This document shows, one piece after another, positions 1 to 8,853 of a DNA stretch of 64,000 nt. The stretch's first letter is position 1. Each line of letters starts with the position of its first letter. Origin of the DNA: Phytohabitans kaempferiae (GTDB lineage: Bacteria > Actinomycetota > Actinomycetes > Mycobacteriales > Micromonosporaceae); contig NZ_JBHLUH010000084.1 in assembly GCF_042433955.1 (NCBI RefSeq), positions 124,001 through 188,000 of the forward strand. The letters run 5' to 3'. A program made the position numbers and the translations under genes. The notes beneath the pieces are model-generated. The model was not told where the DNA came from. It did no database searches and worked only from the letters and a program-made list of their open reading frames with translations.

Positions 1-1
1 C

Positions 2-298
2 CAGGTGCACGTCTACAACAACTACTACCTGAACACCGGCAACTACGGCGTCGCCTCCACGGAGAACGCGGGCGTCATCGTCGAGGGCAACTACTTCGAG
101 AACGTCGACGACCCGTACCACCTCGGCGAGGGCAGCTCCGGCGACGGCCGGCTGGTCGCGCGCAACAACTGCCTGGTCAACTCCGGCTCCGGCCAGACCG
201 GCGGCAGCGTGTCCAACCCGTCCTACTCGTACACCCTGGCCCCGCAGTGCGACGTGAAGTCGATCGTCACGGCGCAGGCCGGCGCGGGCCGCATCTAG
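2..298 (+). CDS. Pectate lyase, C-terminal fragment (5' end outside window)
   Basis: Only the last 98 codons are in the window; the frame is open from base 2 and ends at TAG 296-298. The text VHVYNNYY, GVASTENAGVIVEGNYFENV and the closing SIVTAQAGAGRI match the last coils of the right-handed beta-helix of secreted pectate lyases (PL1-type), which cleave polygalacturonan outside the cell by beta-elimination. The next gene ends with the same elements, so the two are tandem paralogues 63 bases apart. Catalytic residues would lie upstream of the window. The family call is firm; substrate and activity cannot be judged from this piece. Confidence 0.85.
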   Translation, partial: QVHVYNNYYLNTGNYGVASTENAGVIVEGNYFENVDDPYHLGEGSSGDGRLVARNNCLVNSGSGQTGGSVSNPSYSYTLAPQCDVKSIVTAQAGAGRI

Positions 299-361
299 CG
301 ACAAACCGGGGCGGCGGCTGGAGGGACCGCCGCCCCACCCCCACGAAAGGGGGCACATCCG

Positions 362-1300
362 ATGCGCGTCAGACACAAGCTCCTCCTCGCCGCCGGTGCG
401 GGCGCCAGTGCCCGCTTCGACGACATCGTGGTGAGCGACTCCGGTACGACCCCGCCGACCAGCCAGCCGCCCACCTCGGGCCCGCCGCCCACGACCGGCC
501 CGCCTCCCACCACGGGCCCGCCGCCCACCACGCCGCCGCCCGGCAACGCCAACGGCCTCGTCGGCTGGGCGACCCAGAACGGCGGCACCAACGGTGGCGG
601 AAACTCCGGCTCCACCACGGTCACCAGCTCGTCGGCGCTGAGCAGCGCGATCTCCGGTACGAACTCCGCGGTCATCCGCGTCTCCGGAACCATCTCCTGC
701 TCCGGCATGCTTCAGGTCGGCTCCAACAAGACCATCCTCGGCAACTCCGGCGCCACGATCTCCGGCTGCGGTTTCACGCTCAGCGGCAGCCGCAACGTCA
801 TCATCCGCAACCTGAGCTTCCGCGGCTGGGACGACGACGCGATCAACGTGGAGACCTCGTCGACCAACGTCTGGGTCGACCACAACAGCTTCACCGACGG
901 GTACGCCAGCCAGGACCGTGGCCAGCTGCGCGTGACCTACCACCACAACTGGTTTGACGGATCCGGCACTCGCCACCCGCGCGTGCGCTTCGGCAACCCG
1001 GTCCACGTGTACAACAACTACTACTACAACAACGAGTACGGCGTGGCGTCCACGATGGGCGCCGGCGTGCTGGTCGAGGGCAACTACTTCGAGAACGTCG
1101 ACGAGCCCACGCTGATCGGCTACGCCAGCTCGGACGACGGCGCCATCGTGCAGCGCAACAACGTCTTCGTCGGCTCCGGCAGCCCGGAGAGCGGCGGCGG
1201 CAGCGTGTCGGGCATCCCCTACTCGTACTCCCTGGACAACGCCTCCAACGTGAAGTCCATCGTCACGAGTGGCGCGGGAGCGGGCCGCATCAGCGTCTGA
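362..1300 (+). CDS. Secreted pectate lyase-like protein with two in-frame deletions
   Basis: 312 aa. A signal-like start (MRVRHKLLLAAGAGA) runs directly into SARFDDIVVSDSG, which looks like the last strand of a LamG/CBM-type domain, so most of an N-terminal domain and the end of the signal peptide seem to be missing. A Pro/Thr linker made of PPTTGP units follows (about residues 30-58), then the PL1 beta-helix (VWVDHNSF, RVTYHHNWFDG, RHPRVRFG, VHVYNNYY). Family members carry a Ca-binding DIKR/SDYVTVSW-like stretch of about 35 residues between the DHN.F.DG and ASQDRG motifs; here DG runs straight into YASQDRG. Both losses keep frame. The product may be inactive and poorly exported. The ribosome site is in the AAAGGGGG stretch before the ATG. 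Confidence 0.85.
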   Translation: MRVRHKLLLAAGAGASARFDDIVVSDSGTTPPTSQPPTSGPPPTTGPPPTTGPPPTTPPPGNANGLVGWATQNGGTNGGGNSGSTTVTSSSALSSAISGTNSAVIRVSGTISCSGMLQVGSNKTILGNSGATISGCGFTLSGSRNVIIRNLSFRGWDDDAINVETSSTNVWVDHNSFTDGYASQDRGQLRVTYHHNWFDGSGTRHPRVRFGNPVHVYNNYYYNNEYGVASTMGAGVLVEGNYFENVDEPTLIGYASSDDGAIVQRNNVFVGSGSPESGGGSVSGIPYSYSLDNASNVKSIVTSGAGAGRISV

Positions 1301-1324
1301 CCTTGCACCAGTTCCCCACAAAGT

Positions 1325-1370
1325 GAGCGCCGCCGGCTGTCGTGGTCCCGACCACGCTCCGGCGGCGCTC
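1325..1370 (+). terminator. Terminator of the pectate lyase gene
   Basis: A 12-bp arm GAGCGCCGCCGG (1325-1336) pairs with CCGGCGGCGCTC (1359-1370). The loop holds a second perfect stem, CGTGGTC/GACCACG (1341-1347 with 1350-1356). It starts 24 bases after the stop codon. There is only a short T run (CATTTAGG), as is usual in actinobacteria. Confidence 0.7.
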
Positions 1371-1511
1371 CATTTAGGATGGCGGACTTAGCCCGCAACG
1401 GGACCTGCTCGAGGCGATGGGCGGTTTCGTCGTCGCCGCCGAGTGTGACCTCATCCTCAGCGTCCACGGGATCTCTCTCACGGATGTGGTCGCGGCGGAG
1501 TTGCGGGAAGA

Positions 1512-1546
1512 GATGAGGGGCGGGCCCCGCGGGCCCGCCCCTCATC
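1512..1546 (-). terminator. Strong hairpin terminator after the sugar ABC ATPase gene
   Basis: A perfect 16-bp stem, 1512-1527 with 1531-1546, with a 3-base CGC loop. It lies 15 bases beyond the stop of the minus-strand ATPase gene. As a near-perfect palindrome it can also stop transcription from the pectate lyase side. Between 1378 and 1511 an open plus-strand frame reads like a worn protein end (GGFVVAAECDLILSVHG), but it has no supported start. Confidence 0.75.
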
Positions 1547-1561
1547 GTGCTTGAGCGTGGG

Positions 1562-2653
<1,092 letters not shown>

Positions 2654-2768
2654 GGTGAAGCGCTTCCTTTCACCGGCAGGAACGTGCCGGACGATCCGAG
2701 TGAAGGAGCGACCGGCACACGCTGCGCCGGCCAACGGGCGCGCACCAGGGTGTCGCCCGTGTCACGCC

Positions 2769-2797
2769 ACGGTAAACGGTTTCCGGCTGGCTGCCAA
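2769..2797 (-). promoter_or_regulatory. Promoter of the ABC ATPase gene with a LacI-like operator core
   Basis: Read on the minus strand: -35 TTGGCA (2797-2792), a 17-base spacer, and -10 TACCGT (2774-2769). The spacer ends in an odd palindrome AAACnGTTT (2774-2782), the usual core of LacI/CebR-type operators, touching the -10. This suggests sugar-responsive repression of the ATPase. The leader is about 107 bases. The rest of 2654-2965 shows no gene. Confidence 0.55.
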
Positions 2798-2965
2798 GGT
2801 GGGAGCGCGTATCTGAGAGCCCGCTGAGAGGATCATTCGGTCACTCGGGCACGAACGGCGCTCCCCACTCATGCTCACCGAGCGGGGGCCTTTCAACACG
2901 CCGCGTACGCTGCCCAAACGCGGATCACCAGGTATGCCCGTCGGTCGTTATGCTGGCGACGAGAC

Positions 2966-3039
2966 GCCCCTGTAGCTCAGCTGGCCAGAGCACTCGCCTT
3001 GTAAGCGAGTGGTCGTCGGTTCGAATCCGACCGGGGGCT
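2966..3039 (+). tRNA. tRNA-Thr (anticodon TGT)
   Basis: 74 nt without encoded CCA. The acceptor GCCCCTG pairs with CGGGGGC, allowing one T-G pair. D-arm GCTC/GAGC, anticodon stem CTCGC/GCGAG with loop CTTGTAA, T-arm GTCGG/CCGAC with loop TTCGAAT. Anticodon TGT reads ACA and related Thr codons. A -10-like TATGCT lies at 2949-2954, 11 bases ahead. The discriminator base is T3039. Confidence 0.95.
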
Positions 3040-3159
3040 CGACGAGGTTCCTCACCTGCGAAAATGCTGTCATGGGCGCATGGGAGTGGGCAGGTTTCCC
3101 GCACACGCCACTCGCCTAACGGGGCTGTGGCGGCGTCGCGGGAGTGCGACACTGGCAGC

Positions 3160-3846
3160 GTGGCGACCGTCCTTGACCGCGAGATGTACACGGAGGCGGA
3201 AGCCGCGCGCCTCCTGAATGTGGCCCAGGGCACCTTGCACTACTGGCTCGAGGGCCGGACCTACCGAGGCAAGGCCTACAAACCTGTATTGCGGGCTGAG
3301 CCCACAGGCAGGCGCACCGTCACATGGGCTGAATTCGTCGAAGCCGGGTTGCTTCGGCAGTACCGGCGCCACCACAAGGTGCCGATGGCAGAGCTTCGTG
3401 TCTTCATCGACCGGATGAGAGACGAGTTGGGCGTGCCCTACCCGCTGGCCGACCGTCGTCCGTACGCGATGAACAGAGAGTTGGTACTCGAAGCCCAACT
3501 CTCGTCTGGCCTCGATCCTGAGTTCCACCTCGTTGCGGTGATCAGCGGTCAGCTGATCCTTACGGCGCCCTCCCAGAACTTCTACGACCGAGTCGACTGG
3601 GAAGGCGACCAGGCGGCGGGCTGGTTGCCCGTCGCGGAGGAGGGGTCAACCGTTCGGATTCGCCCCGAGGTTCGCTTCGGTCGCCCCGCCGTCAAGGGCA
3701 TCAGCACCGCAGCGATCTGGGAGCAGGAGGATGCGGGGGAGGACGTGGCCGACTTGGCGGTCCTTTATAGCCTGACGCAAGCTGACGTCCGGTGGGCGTT
3801 GGCGTACGAGAATTCGCAACGCGCCAAGTCCGCGAATGCCGCGTAG
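3160..3846 (+). CDS. DUF433-type antitoxin with N-terminal helix-turn-helix
   Basis: 228 aa from GTG 3160 (VATVLDREMYTEAEAARLL). The first 60 residues form a MerR/excisionase-like winged HTH (TEAEAARLLNVAQGTLHYWL). The end is a DUF433 module (RPAVKGISTAAIWEQEDAGEDVADLAVLY), as in antitoxins that partner PIN-like nucleases. It probably binds its own promoter and neutralises the product of the next gene, which starts 2 bases after its stop. ATG 3184 is an alternative start but would trim the conserved N-terminus. Base composition is clearly less GC-rich than the neighbours, and it lies just downstream of tRNA-Thr, so recent transfer is plausible. Confidence 0.75.
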   Translation: MATVLDREMYTEAEAARLLNVAQGTLHYWLEGRTYRGKAYKPVLRAEPTGRRTVTWAEFVEAGLLRQYRRHHKVPMAELRVFIDRMRDELGVPYPLADRRPYAMNRELVLEAQLSSGLDPEFHLVAVISGQLILTAPSQNFYDRVDWEGDQAAGWLPVAEEGSTVRIRPEVRFGRPAVKGISTAAIWEQEDAGEDVADLAVLYSLTQADVRWALAYENSQRAKSANAA

Positions 3847-3848
3847 GC

Positions 3849-4283
3849 ATGCGTCCAGCTGAAGTCCGCTTCTACATCGACGCAGACATCCTCGGACTTG
3901 CCCACGTCCTCGCTGGCCTCCGTGACGACGTTACCTACCCGGGCGATCCTGGAGCCACTGTTCGGAAGCGAATCCGGCCGCCCTGCCCGATCAGGAGTCC
4001 GGCTGTCCCGGACAAGGACTGGATCGGCTTGGTGGCTGCGAGGGGTTGGCTGATCATCACGCGAGACGGTCACATTCAAGTGCACACCAAGGAACTGGCC
4101 GAGGTACGCGAACATAGCGCCAAGATGGTGGCCCTGGACACCTCGCAGGCGCATGGGACCTTCGACCAGTTGGAGATCGTGATGTGCCGGTGGCGGCAGA
4201 TTGTCGACCTCTATGAGCAACCGGGCCCGTTTAACTATGTTGCCTCTCGGACCAACTTGCGTCGCATCAGCCTCTCAACCTGA
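3849..4283 (+). CDS. PIN-like domain toxin (partner of the DUF433 antitoxin)
   Basis: 144 aa. It begins VRFYIDADILGLAHVLAG, where D12 and D14 (counting from the ATG) would be the first acidic site of a PIN-like RNase. It continues VPDKDWIGLVAARGWLIITRD, the usual 'D..W...A...g...iT.D' pattern, and HSAKMVALD. PIN-like toxins cleave RNA with Mg ions. The start ATG at 3849 follows the antitoxin stop by two bases, so translation is probably coupled. The order antitoxin then toxin is typical. It shares the lower-GC character of the upstream gene. The function rests on motif and context, not on a close characterised homologue. Confidence 0.68.
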   Translation: MRPAEVRFYIDADILGLAHVLAGLRDDVTYPGDPGATVRKRIRPPCPIRSPAVPDKDWIGLVAARGWLIITRDGHIQVHTKELAEVREHSAKMVALDTSQAHGTFDQLEIVMCRWRQIVDLYEQPGPFNYVASRTNLRRISLST

Positions 4284-4365
4284 TGCGCGCACCCGAGGCG
4301 TAGGTAGCGCACGACCGACCATGTCCCCAGGCCCTTTCAGTCGAGTGACCGCCCACGACTAAAGG

Positions 4366-4401
4366 CTGAGGGGCGCGGGTCGGTCGACCCACGCCCCTCA
4401 G
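4366..4401. terminator. Bidirectional terminator between toxin and secreted protein genes
   Basis: CTGAGGGGCG (4366-4375) pairs with CGCCCCTCAG (4392-4401). The loop contains GGTCGGTCGACC, which adds a short second stem. It sits between two convergent genes (stops at 4283 and 4413), so it can serve both. Confidence 0.75.
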
Positions 4402-4412
4402 GTGGAGAGGAC

Positions 4413-5582
4413 TCAGAACGGCATGTACGCCAGACCCGGCGTACCCGCGAGGCTGCCGTTGGTGGGCAGTACGCGGGTGACGTTGCTGATGTCCCCGACC
4501 AGCGGGAGCCCGATCTGGGCGGCCTCGCTGTAGTCGGCGTCCTCGCCCGCCACCGGGCGCTCGTTGGTGCTGTGCACCCGGCGCGGCGGCGTCTGCTTGG
4601 TGTCCGCGTCGCTGGCCGGAGCCGGCAGCGTGGTGGCCGGCGCGGCGCCGCCGGGCAGGCCCAGCGAGCCGAGCGCGCCCACGATCGGGATCTCGTTGGT
4701 CGGGTTGTCGGCTGCGCCCGGCACGCCCTTGAGGTGCAGGTCGCCGACCAGCGGGAGCGTGGCGACCGGCGGCAGGGCCTCCGGCTGGCCGTACTCGAAG
4801 GAGCGGGTGAACAGCTCGGGGTTCTGCGCGGTCATCGCCTCGCCGATCAGCGCGGGCACCATGTCCTGGGCCTGCGAGCCGGTGGAGCGGGCGACCCCGT
4901 TGGTGTTGCCGCGGACCGCCTTGTGCGTGTTCACGCCCGGGATCGCGTCGGCCGGCACGAGGCCGAGCGAGGCGGGTACGGCGGCGCCGGCGCGGGAGGC
5001 GTCCACATCAGACGTGGCGGGCACCAGGTCGTCCATGCCGCCGGCGTTGGCGCTGAGGCCGTTCGCGCCGTTGAGCAGCGTGGTCGTGGTGCCGCTCAGG
5101 CCGAGCGAGTCGACCGCGCGGGTCGCGCCGACGGTGTCGGTGAAGGTACCGGCCACGGGCAGTTCGGAGATCAGGTTCGGCTTCTCCGCGTGCGCCTCGC
5201 CACCGGCCATGGAGGCGCCGAGCGCGCGGTCGAGCGAGCCGTGGCCCAGCGCGTCGGTGCTTACCGAGGCGGTGGGCGAGGAGGGCGCCGAGCCGACGAA
5301 GCCGAGGTCGCGGGTCGGCATCACGTCGCCACCGAGGGAGCCGAGCTGGCCGCTCATCACCACGTCCGGGGTGACGCCCTTGGCGTTCGGGCCGAGGTTG
5401 ACCTGCGAGAAGTCGTTACCCCCGAGAGGGGTGAAGAAGCCGTCGAGCAGGCCCTGGAGCTGCTGAGGGTCGCTGACCGGGGTGGCGTCGACGTCCTCGG
5501 CTTGCGCGGCGCCGCCGCCGAGCAGCAGGAAGCCGCCGGCGATGCCGACCGTCCCCACCGCACGATAGAACCACTTGTTCAT
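4413..5582 (-). CDS. Secreted low-complexity protein with LP.VG repeats, unknown function
   Basis: 389 aa from ATG 5582, with GGATGG just ahead; ATG 5588 is also possible. A clear signal peptide (NKWFYRAVGTVGIAGG... ending AAQA, cleavage near residue 27) precedes a Gly/Pro/Ala/Leu-rich chain with no known domain. Short degenerate units recur: ELPVAGTF, TLPLVGDLH, EIPIVGALG, GLPLVGDIS, each followed by a Gly/Leu stretch. There is no membrane anchor, LPXTG sortase signal or cysteine pair. Similar hypothetical secreted proteins occur in Micromonosporaceae from memory; a surface or spore-envelope role is a guess. Confidence 0.75.
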   Translation of the reverse strand: MNKWFYRAVGTVGIAGGFLLLGGGAAQAEDVDATPVSDPQQLQGLLDGFFTPLGGNDFSQVNLGPNAKGVTPDVVMSGQLGSLGGDVMPTRDLGFVGSAPSSPTASVSTDALGHGSLDRALGASMAGGEAHAEKPNLISELPVAGTFTDTVGATRAVDSLGLSGTTTTLLNGANGLSANAGGMDDLVPATSDVDASRAGAAVPASLGLVPADAIPGVNTHKAVRGNTNGVARSTGSQAQDMVPALIGEAMTAQNPELFTRSFEYGQPEALPPVATLPLVGDLHLKGVPGAADNPTNEIPIVGALGSLGLPGGAAPATTLPAPASDADTKQTPPRRVHSTNERPVAGEDADYSEAAQIGLPLVGDISNVTRVLPTNGSLAGTPGLAYMPF

Positions 5583-5760
5583 GTCCATCCATTCAGTGCT
5601 TACCGGTAGCACCGAGCAATTGGTGCTAAGTACGCCAAAACGTCCAACGAGCCGCACGCCAAACCGTTCCTGCCGGGGCGAAAACGCACGTCAAAGGCGT
5701 TCCGCCGGGGCAGGCCCGGGTTCGTGATCTTCAGGGCTGCGGGGGCGTGAACGACCTGAC

Positions 5761-5766
5761 TACGAT
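5761..5766 (+). promoter_or_regulatory. -10 element TACGAT of a leaderless promoter
   Basis: TACGAT ends 6 bases before ATG 5773, so transcription would begin at or next to the start codon. No Shine-Dalgarno sequence is present, which agrees with leaderless translation of the RCK protein. Confidence 0.5.
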
Positions 5767-5772
5767 CCGGGC

Positions 5773-7536
5773 ATGTCGGTAGACCCGTGGCGCAACCGGG
5801 CACGGCGCGCGGTCGTCTCCCGCCTGCGTGAAGGACTTCGGCCCAACGGCGACGCGCCGCACTACGTCATCTGCGGCAGCGATCCGTTGGCCTACCGCGT
5901 GGTGCGGGAGTTGGCACAGTCGTACGAGGCGCGGATCACCGTCATCGTGCCGAGCCGCCGGCGCCCCGACGGTCCGGACATCGCCGAGATCAAGGGGATC
6001 CACCTGGTCCGGGCCGACCGGCTCGACGAAGACGCGTTCCGGCGGGCGGGGCTGGCCGGCGCCGACGGCCTCGCGCTGCTCCACCAGAACGACGTGGGCA
6101 ACATCCACGCCGCCCTGTGCGCGCAGGAGGTGGAGCCGCGCGTGCGGCTGGTGCTCCGCATGTTCACGCCTCGGCTGGCAGAGGGGGTCAAGCGCCTCTT
6201 CGCCGATTGCGAGGTGATGTCCGACTCGGCGATGGCCGCGCCCGCCTTCGTCGCCGCCGCGCTGGGTGAGCCGGCGCCGACCGACTTCCACCACGCCGGC
6301 CGCAACTTCTACGTGGCCCGCCGCTCCGAGGTACTGCCGGAGAGCGTCGTCTGCGGGCTCGCCGACACCACCGAGCGCAACAACCCCCGCGTGCTGCCGG
6401 CCGACCAGAGCCGGGCCGACCTGGTGCTGGCCGAGGTGATGGGGCAGCAGGCCGGCACGGTGGTCGCGGCCCGCCGGATCGTCCAGCGGCGCCGGTGGCG
6501 CCGGCCGTTCGCGGTGCTCTTCCGAGGGCTGCGCTGGTTCGTCAGCCGCAAGCTGGGCGTCGCGACCATCGCGGTACTGGCGGTGTCGACGATCTTCGGC
6601 GGGCTGCTCGCCCGGTCGCAGGACCTCGGGCTGTGGAAGGCGCTCTACGTCACGCTGCTGACCACGATCACCGGGTCTGATGTGGACCTCGATGCGTCGC
6701 TCGGCGTACAGGTGATCCAGGTCGTGCTCACGCTCGCCGGGCTCGCGCTGATCCCGCTGATCACCGCGGTCGTGGTCGACGCGATCGTCAACGCCCGCCT
6801 CGCGCTCAACGTCGGCCGGCTGCACATGCCCCGGGAAAACCACGTCGTCGTGGTCGGCGTGGGCAATGTCGGTACCCGGATCATCCGCCAGCTCCACGAG
6901 TTGGGTATCGAGGTCGTCGCGATCGACAAGGACGCCGAGGCCCGAGGCGCGCCGGTCGCCCGGCAGCTGGGCATCCCGCTGATCATCGGGGACGCGTCGC
7001 AGGAGGCCGTGCTCCGCACCGCGTCGGTAAGCACCTGCCAGGCGCTGGTGGTCGTCTCCACCGACGACGTCAGCAACCTCCAGGCCGCGCTCAATGGCCG
7101 CGCGATCCGCCCCGACGTGCGGGTCGTGATGCGCCTCTTCGACGGCGACCTGGCGTACCGGATCCAGAAGGCATTCAACATCGGCACCTCGCGCAGCGTC
7201 TCCTACCTGGCCGCCCCCGCGTTCGTCGCGGCCCTGATGAACCGCGACGTGATCGCCACCATCCCGGTCGACCGCCACGTGCTGCTGGTCTCCGAGGTGG
7301 TGGTGGCGCGTGGCTCGCTGCTCGACGGCGCCACGGTCGGCGACGCGAGCCGGGCCGGCGAGGTACGCGTGATCGCGCTCGCGAGGTTCGGCGAGCCTCG
7401 GCCGATGTGGACGCCCTCCAGCGCGTTCCGGATCGACGGTGGCGACCGCCTCACCGTCGTGGCCCGCCGCTCCGGGCTCGGCTGGCTGCTCAAGCGGGCG
7501 ATGGAGCAGCCTGAGCCGGCCGTGGAGACGCCCTGA
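5773..7536 (+). CDS. RCK-pore-RCK membrane protein (potassium-channel-like, atypical filter)
   Basis: 587 aa. Order: a first Rossmann RCK/TrkA-N domain (about 28-150, HYVICGSDPLAYRVVREL), a linker, two membrane helices (IAVLAVSTIFGGLLA; VVLTLAGLALIPLITAVVV) around a pore loop, a second RCK-N domain (about 355-480, HVVVVGVGNVGTRIIRQL with GxGxxG and acidic end VVAID), and a C-terminal TrkA-C-like domain. The loop reads TTITGSDVD where K channels have TVGYG, so K selectivity is doubtful. The layout resembles Castor/Pollux-type channels, with the extra N-terminal RCK domain seen in actinobacteria. It likely senses nucleotide or ions in the cytosol and gates an ion path. It faces the DUF4032 gene with no spacer. 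Confidence 0.8.
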   Translation: MSVDPWRNRARRAVVSRLREGLRPNGDAPHYVICGSDPLAYRVVRELAQSYEARITVIVPSRRRPDGPDIAEIKGIHLVRADRLDEDAFRRAGLAGADGLALLHQNDVGNIHAALCAQEVEPRVRLVLRMFTPRLAEGVKRLFADCEVMSDSAMAAPAFVAAALGEPAPTDFHHAGRNFYVARRSEVLPESVVCGLADTTERNNPRVLPADQSRADLVLAEVMGQQAGTVVAARRIVQRRRWRRPFAVLFRGLRWFVSRKLGVATIAVLAVSTIFGGLLARSQDLGLWKALYVTLLTTITGSDVDLDASLGVQVIQVVLTLAGLALIPLITAVVVDAIVNARLALNVGRLHMPRENHVVVVGVGNVGTRIIRQLHELGIEVVAIDKDAEARGAPVARQLGIPLIIGDASQEAVLRTASVSTCQALVVVSTDDVSNLQAALNGRAIRPDVRVVMRLFDGDLAYRIQKAFNIGTSRSVSYLAAPAFVAALMNRDVIATIPVDRHVLLVSEVVVARGSLLDGATVGDASRAGEVRVIALARFGEPRPMWTPSSAFRIDGGDRLTVVARRSGLGWLLKRAMEQPEPAVETP

Positions 7537-8763
7537 TCAGAGCGAGGGGGTCAGCTCGACGCCGAGTACGGCCTGCTCATCGGGGCGGTGCACCAGCACG
7601 TCGGCGAGGAACGACTGCACCGCGGGCGCCAGGCCCACGTCGCGGCCGGCCTCCTCGGACAGCCGCCACCGGTGCTCGATGATCTGCACGAACAGCTCGG
7701 ACGACTCCAGCTTGCGCCGCAGGTGGGCCGGGACGGCGCGGACCACCGGCTCGAACACCTCGGTCAGCCAGCGGTGCGCCGCCTGCTGCTCGTCGGTGAG
7801 GTCGCTCTCCGCCCGGTACGTGTCGAGGTCGTTGAGCAGCCGCCGGGCCTGGTTTTCCTCGGCGTCGAGGCCGGTCAGGCGCAGCAGCCGGCGCGTGTGG
7901 TAGCCGGCGTCGACCACCTTTGGGCGGACCCGGTAGCCACCGTCGCCGTCCACGAGGGACATCGCCACCTCGGCCACGTCGAAGCCGAGCTCGTTGAGGC
8001 GGCGGATGCGCCCCTCGATGTCGTGGCGGTCTTCCCGCTTGACCTCCTGCTCGTACGTGATCTCGTGCCACAGCCGCTCGTAGCGCTCGACGACCTCCTC
8101 CGCGACCAGCTCGGGGTCGATCGACTCGTGCAGCAGCCCGGCGGCCTGGAGGTCGAGCGCCTCGCCGAAGATGTTGACCCGCGCGATCTCCACGTCTTCG
8201 CCGCGCTGCCCCTTGGAGAGTGAGGGGCGCAGCGCACCGGTCTCGGCGTCGACCAGGTAGGCGGCGAACGCGCCGGCGTCGCGGCGGAAGAGCGTGTTGG
8301 AGAGCGAGCAGTCGCCCCAGAAGAAGCCGGTGAGGTGCATCCGCACGATCAACGCGGCCAGCGCGTCGAGCAGCCGGGTCATCGTCTCCGGGCGGAGCGT
8401 GTGCGAGAAGAGCGCCCGGTACGGCAGCGAGAACTGGAGGTGCCGCGTGATAAGCACCGGGTCGAGCGGCTCACCGTCCGGGGTCGCCCGGTCGGCCACG
8501 ATCGCCACCGCCTGCACCGCCGGGAAGTCGATCCGCTCCAGCGCGCGCAGCAGGTCGTACTCCCGCTCGGCCACTCGCTCGCCGGTCTCCTTGACCGCGT
8601 AGACGGTGCCGGCCATCTTCACGAAGCGCACCACGTGCCGCGAGATGCCCTGGGGGAGCGCCACCAGGTGGTCGGCGGGCCACTCCTCCAGCGGCGTCGA
8701 CCACGGCAGGTCGAGCAGCGCTGGGTCCACGAGGGCCGATGTGATCCGCACGTACACAAGCAT
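7537..8763 (-). CDS. DUF4032 protein with kinase-like (Kdo/WaaP) fold
   Basis: 408 aa. The N-terminal half has the trace of a small-molecule/lipopolysaccharide kinase fold: GTVYAVKETGE (Lys strand), EYDLLRALE (helix C-like), then LTGFFWGDCSLSNTLF, which matches the catalytic HGDcs.sNil loop with W-G-D in place of H-G-D, and YLVDAETG as metal loop. The C-terminal half is the DUF4032 region, all alpha. No substrate is known to me. The stop is adjacent to the stop of the convergent RCK gene, so the two transcripts overlap. The start ATG 8763 has no strong ribosome site. Confidence 0.8.
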   Translation of the reverse strand: MLVYVRITSALVDPALLDLPWSTPLEEWPADHLVALPQGISRHVVRFVKMAGTVYAVKETGERVAEREYDLLRALERIDFPAVQAVAIVADRATPDGEPLDPVLITRHLQFSLPYRALFSHTLRPETMTRLLDALAALIVRMHLTGFFWGDCSLSNTLFRRDAGAFAAYLVDAETGALRPSLSKGQRGEDVEIARVNIFGEALDLQAAGLLHESIDPELVAEEVVERYERLWHEITYEQEVKREDRHDIEGRIRRLNELGFDVAEVAMSLVDGDGGYRVRPKVVDAGYHTRRLLRLTGLDAEENQARRLLNDLDTYRAESDLTDEQQAAHRWLTEVFEPVVRAVPAHLRRKLESSELFVQIIEHRWRLSEEAGRDVGLAPAVQSFLADVLVHRPDEQAVLGVELTPSL

Positions 8764-8853
8764 GCCGTTCGAGAGCGCGCGACGCCGCTAACCGTGGCTC
8801 GTTACACACAGTCGGAACGGATTGTCACGATATGTGATTTGTGGGGGACAGGT

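Noticed and set aside
1219..1545. 108-codon minus-strand ORF across the pectate lyase end
   Set aside because: It spans two terminator hairpins and part of a real gene on the other strand.
1378..1554. Plus-strand frame GGFVVAAECDLILSVHG... between the two terminators
   Set aside because: It reads protein-like, but has no start with a ribosome site and runs into the palindrome of the next terminator. It may be an old remnant; too short to name.
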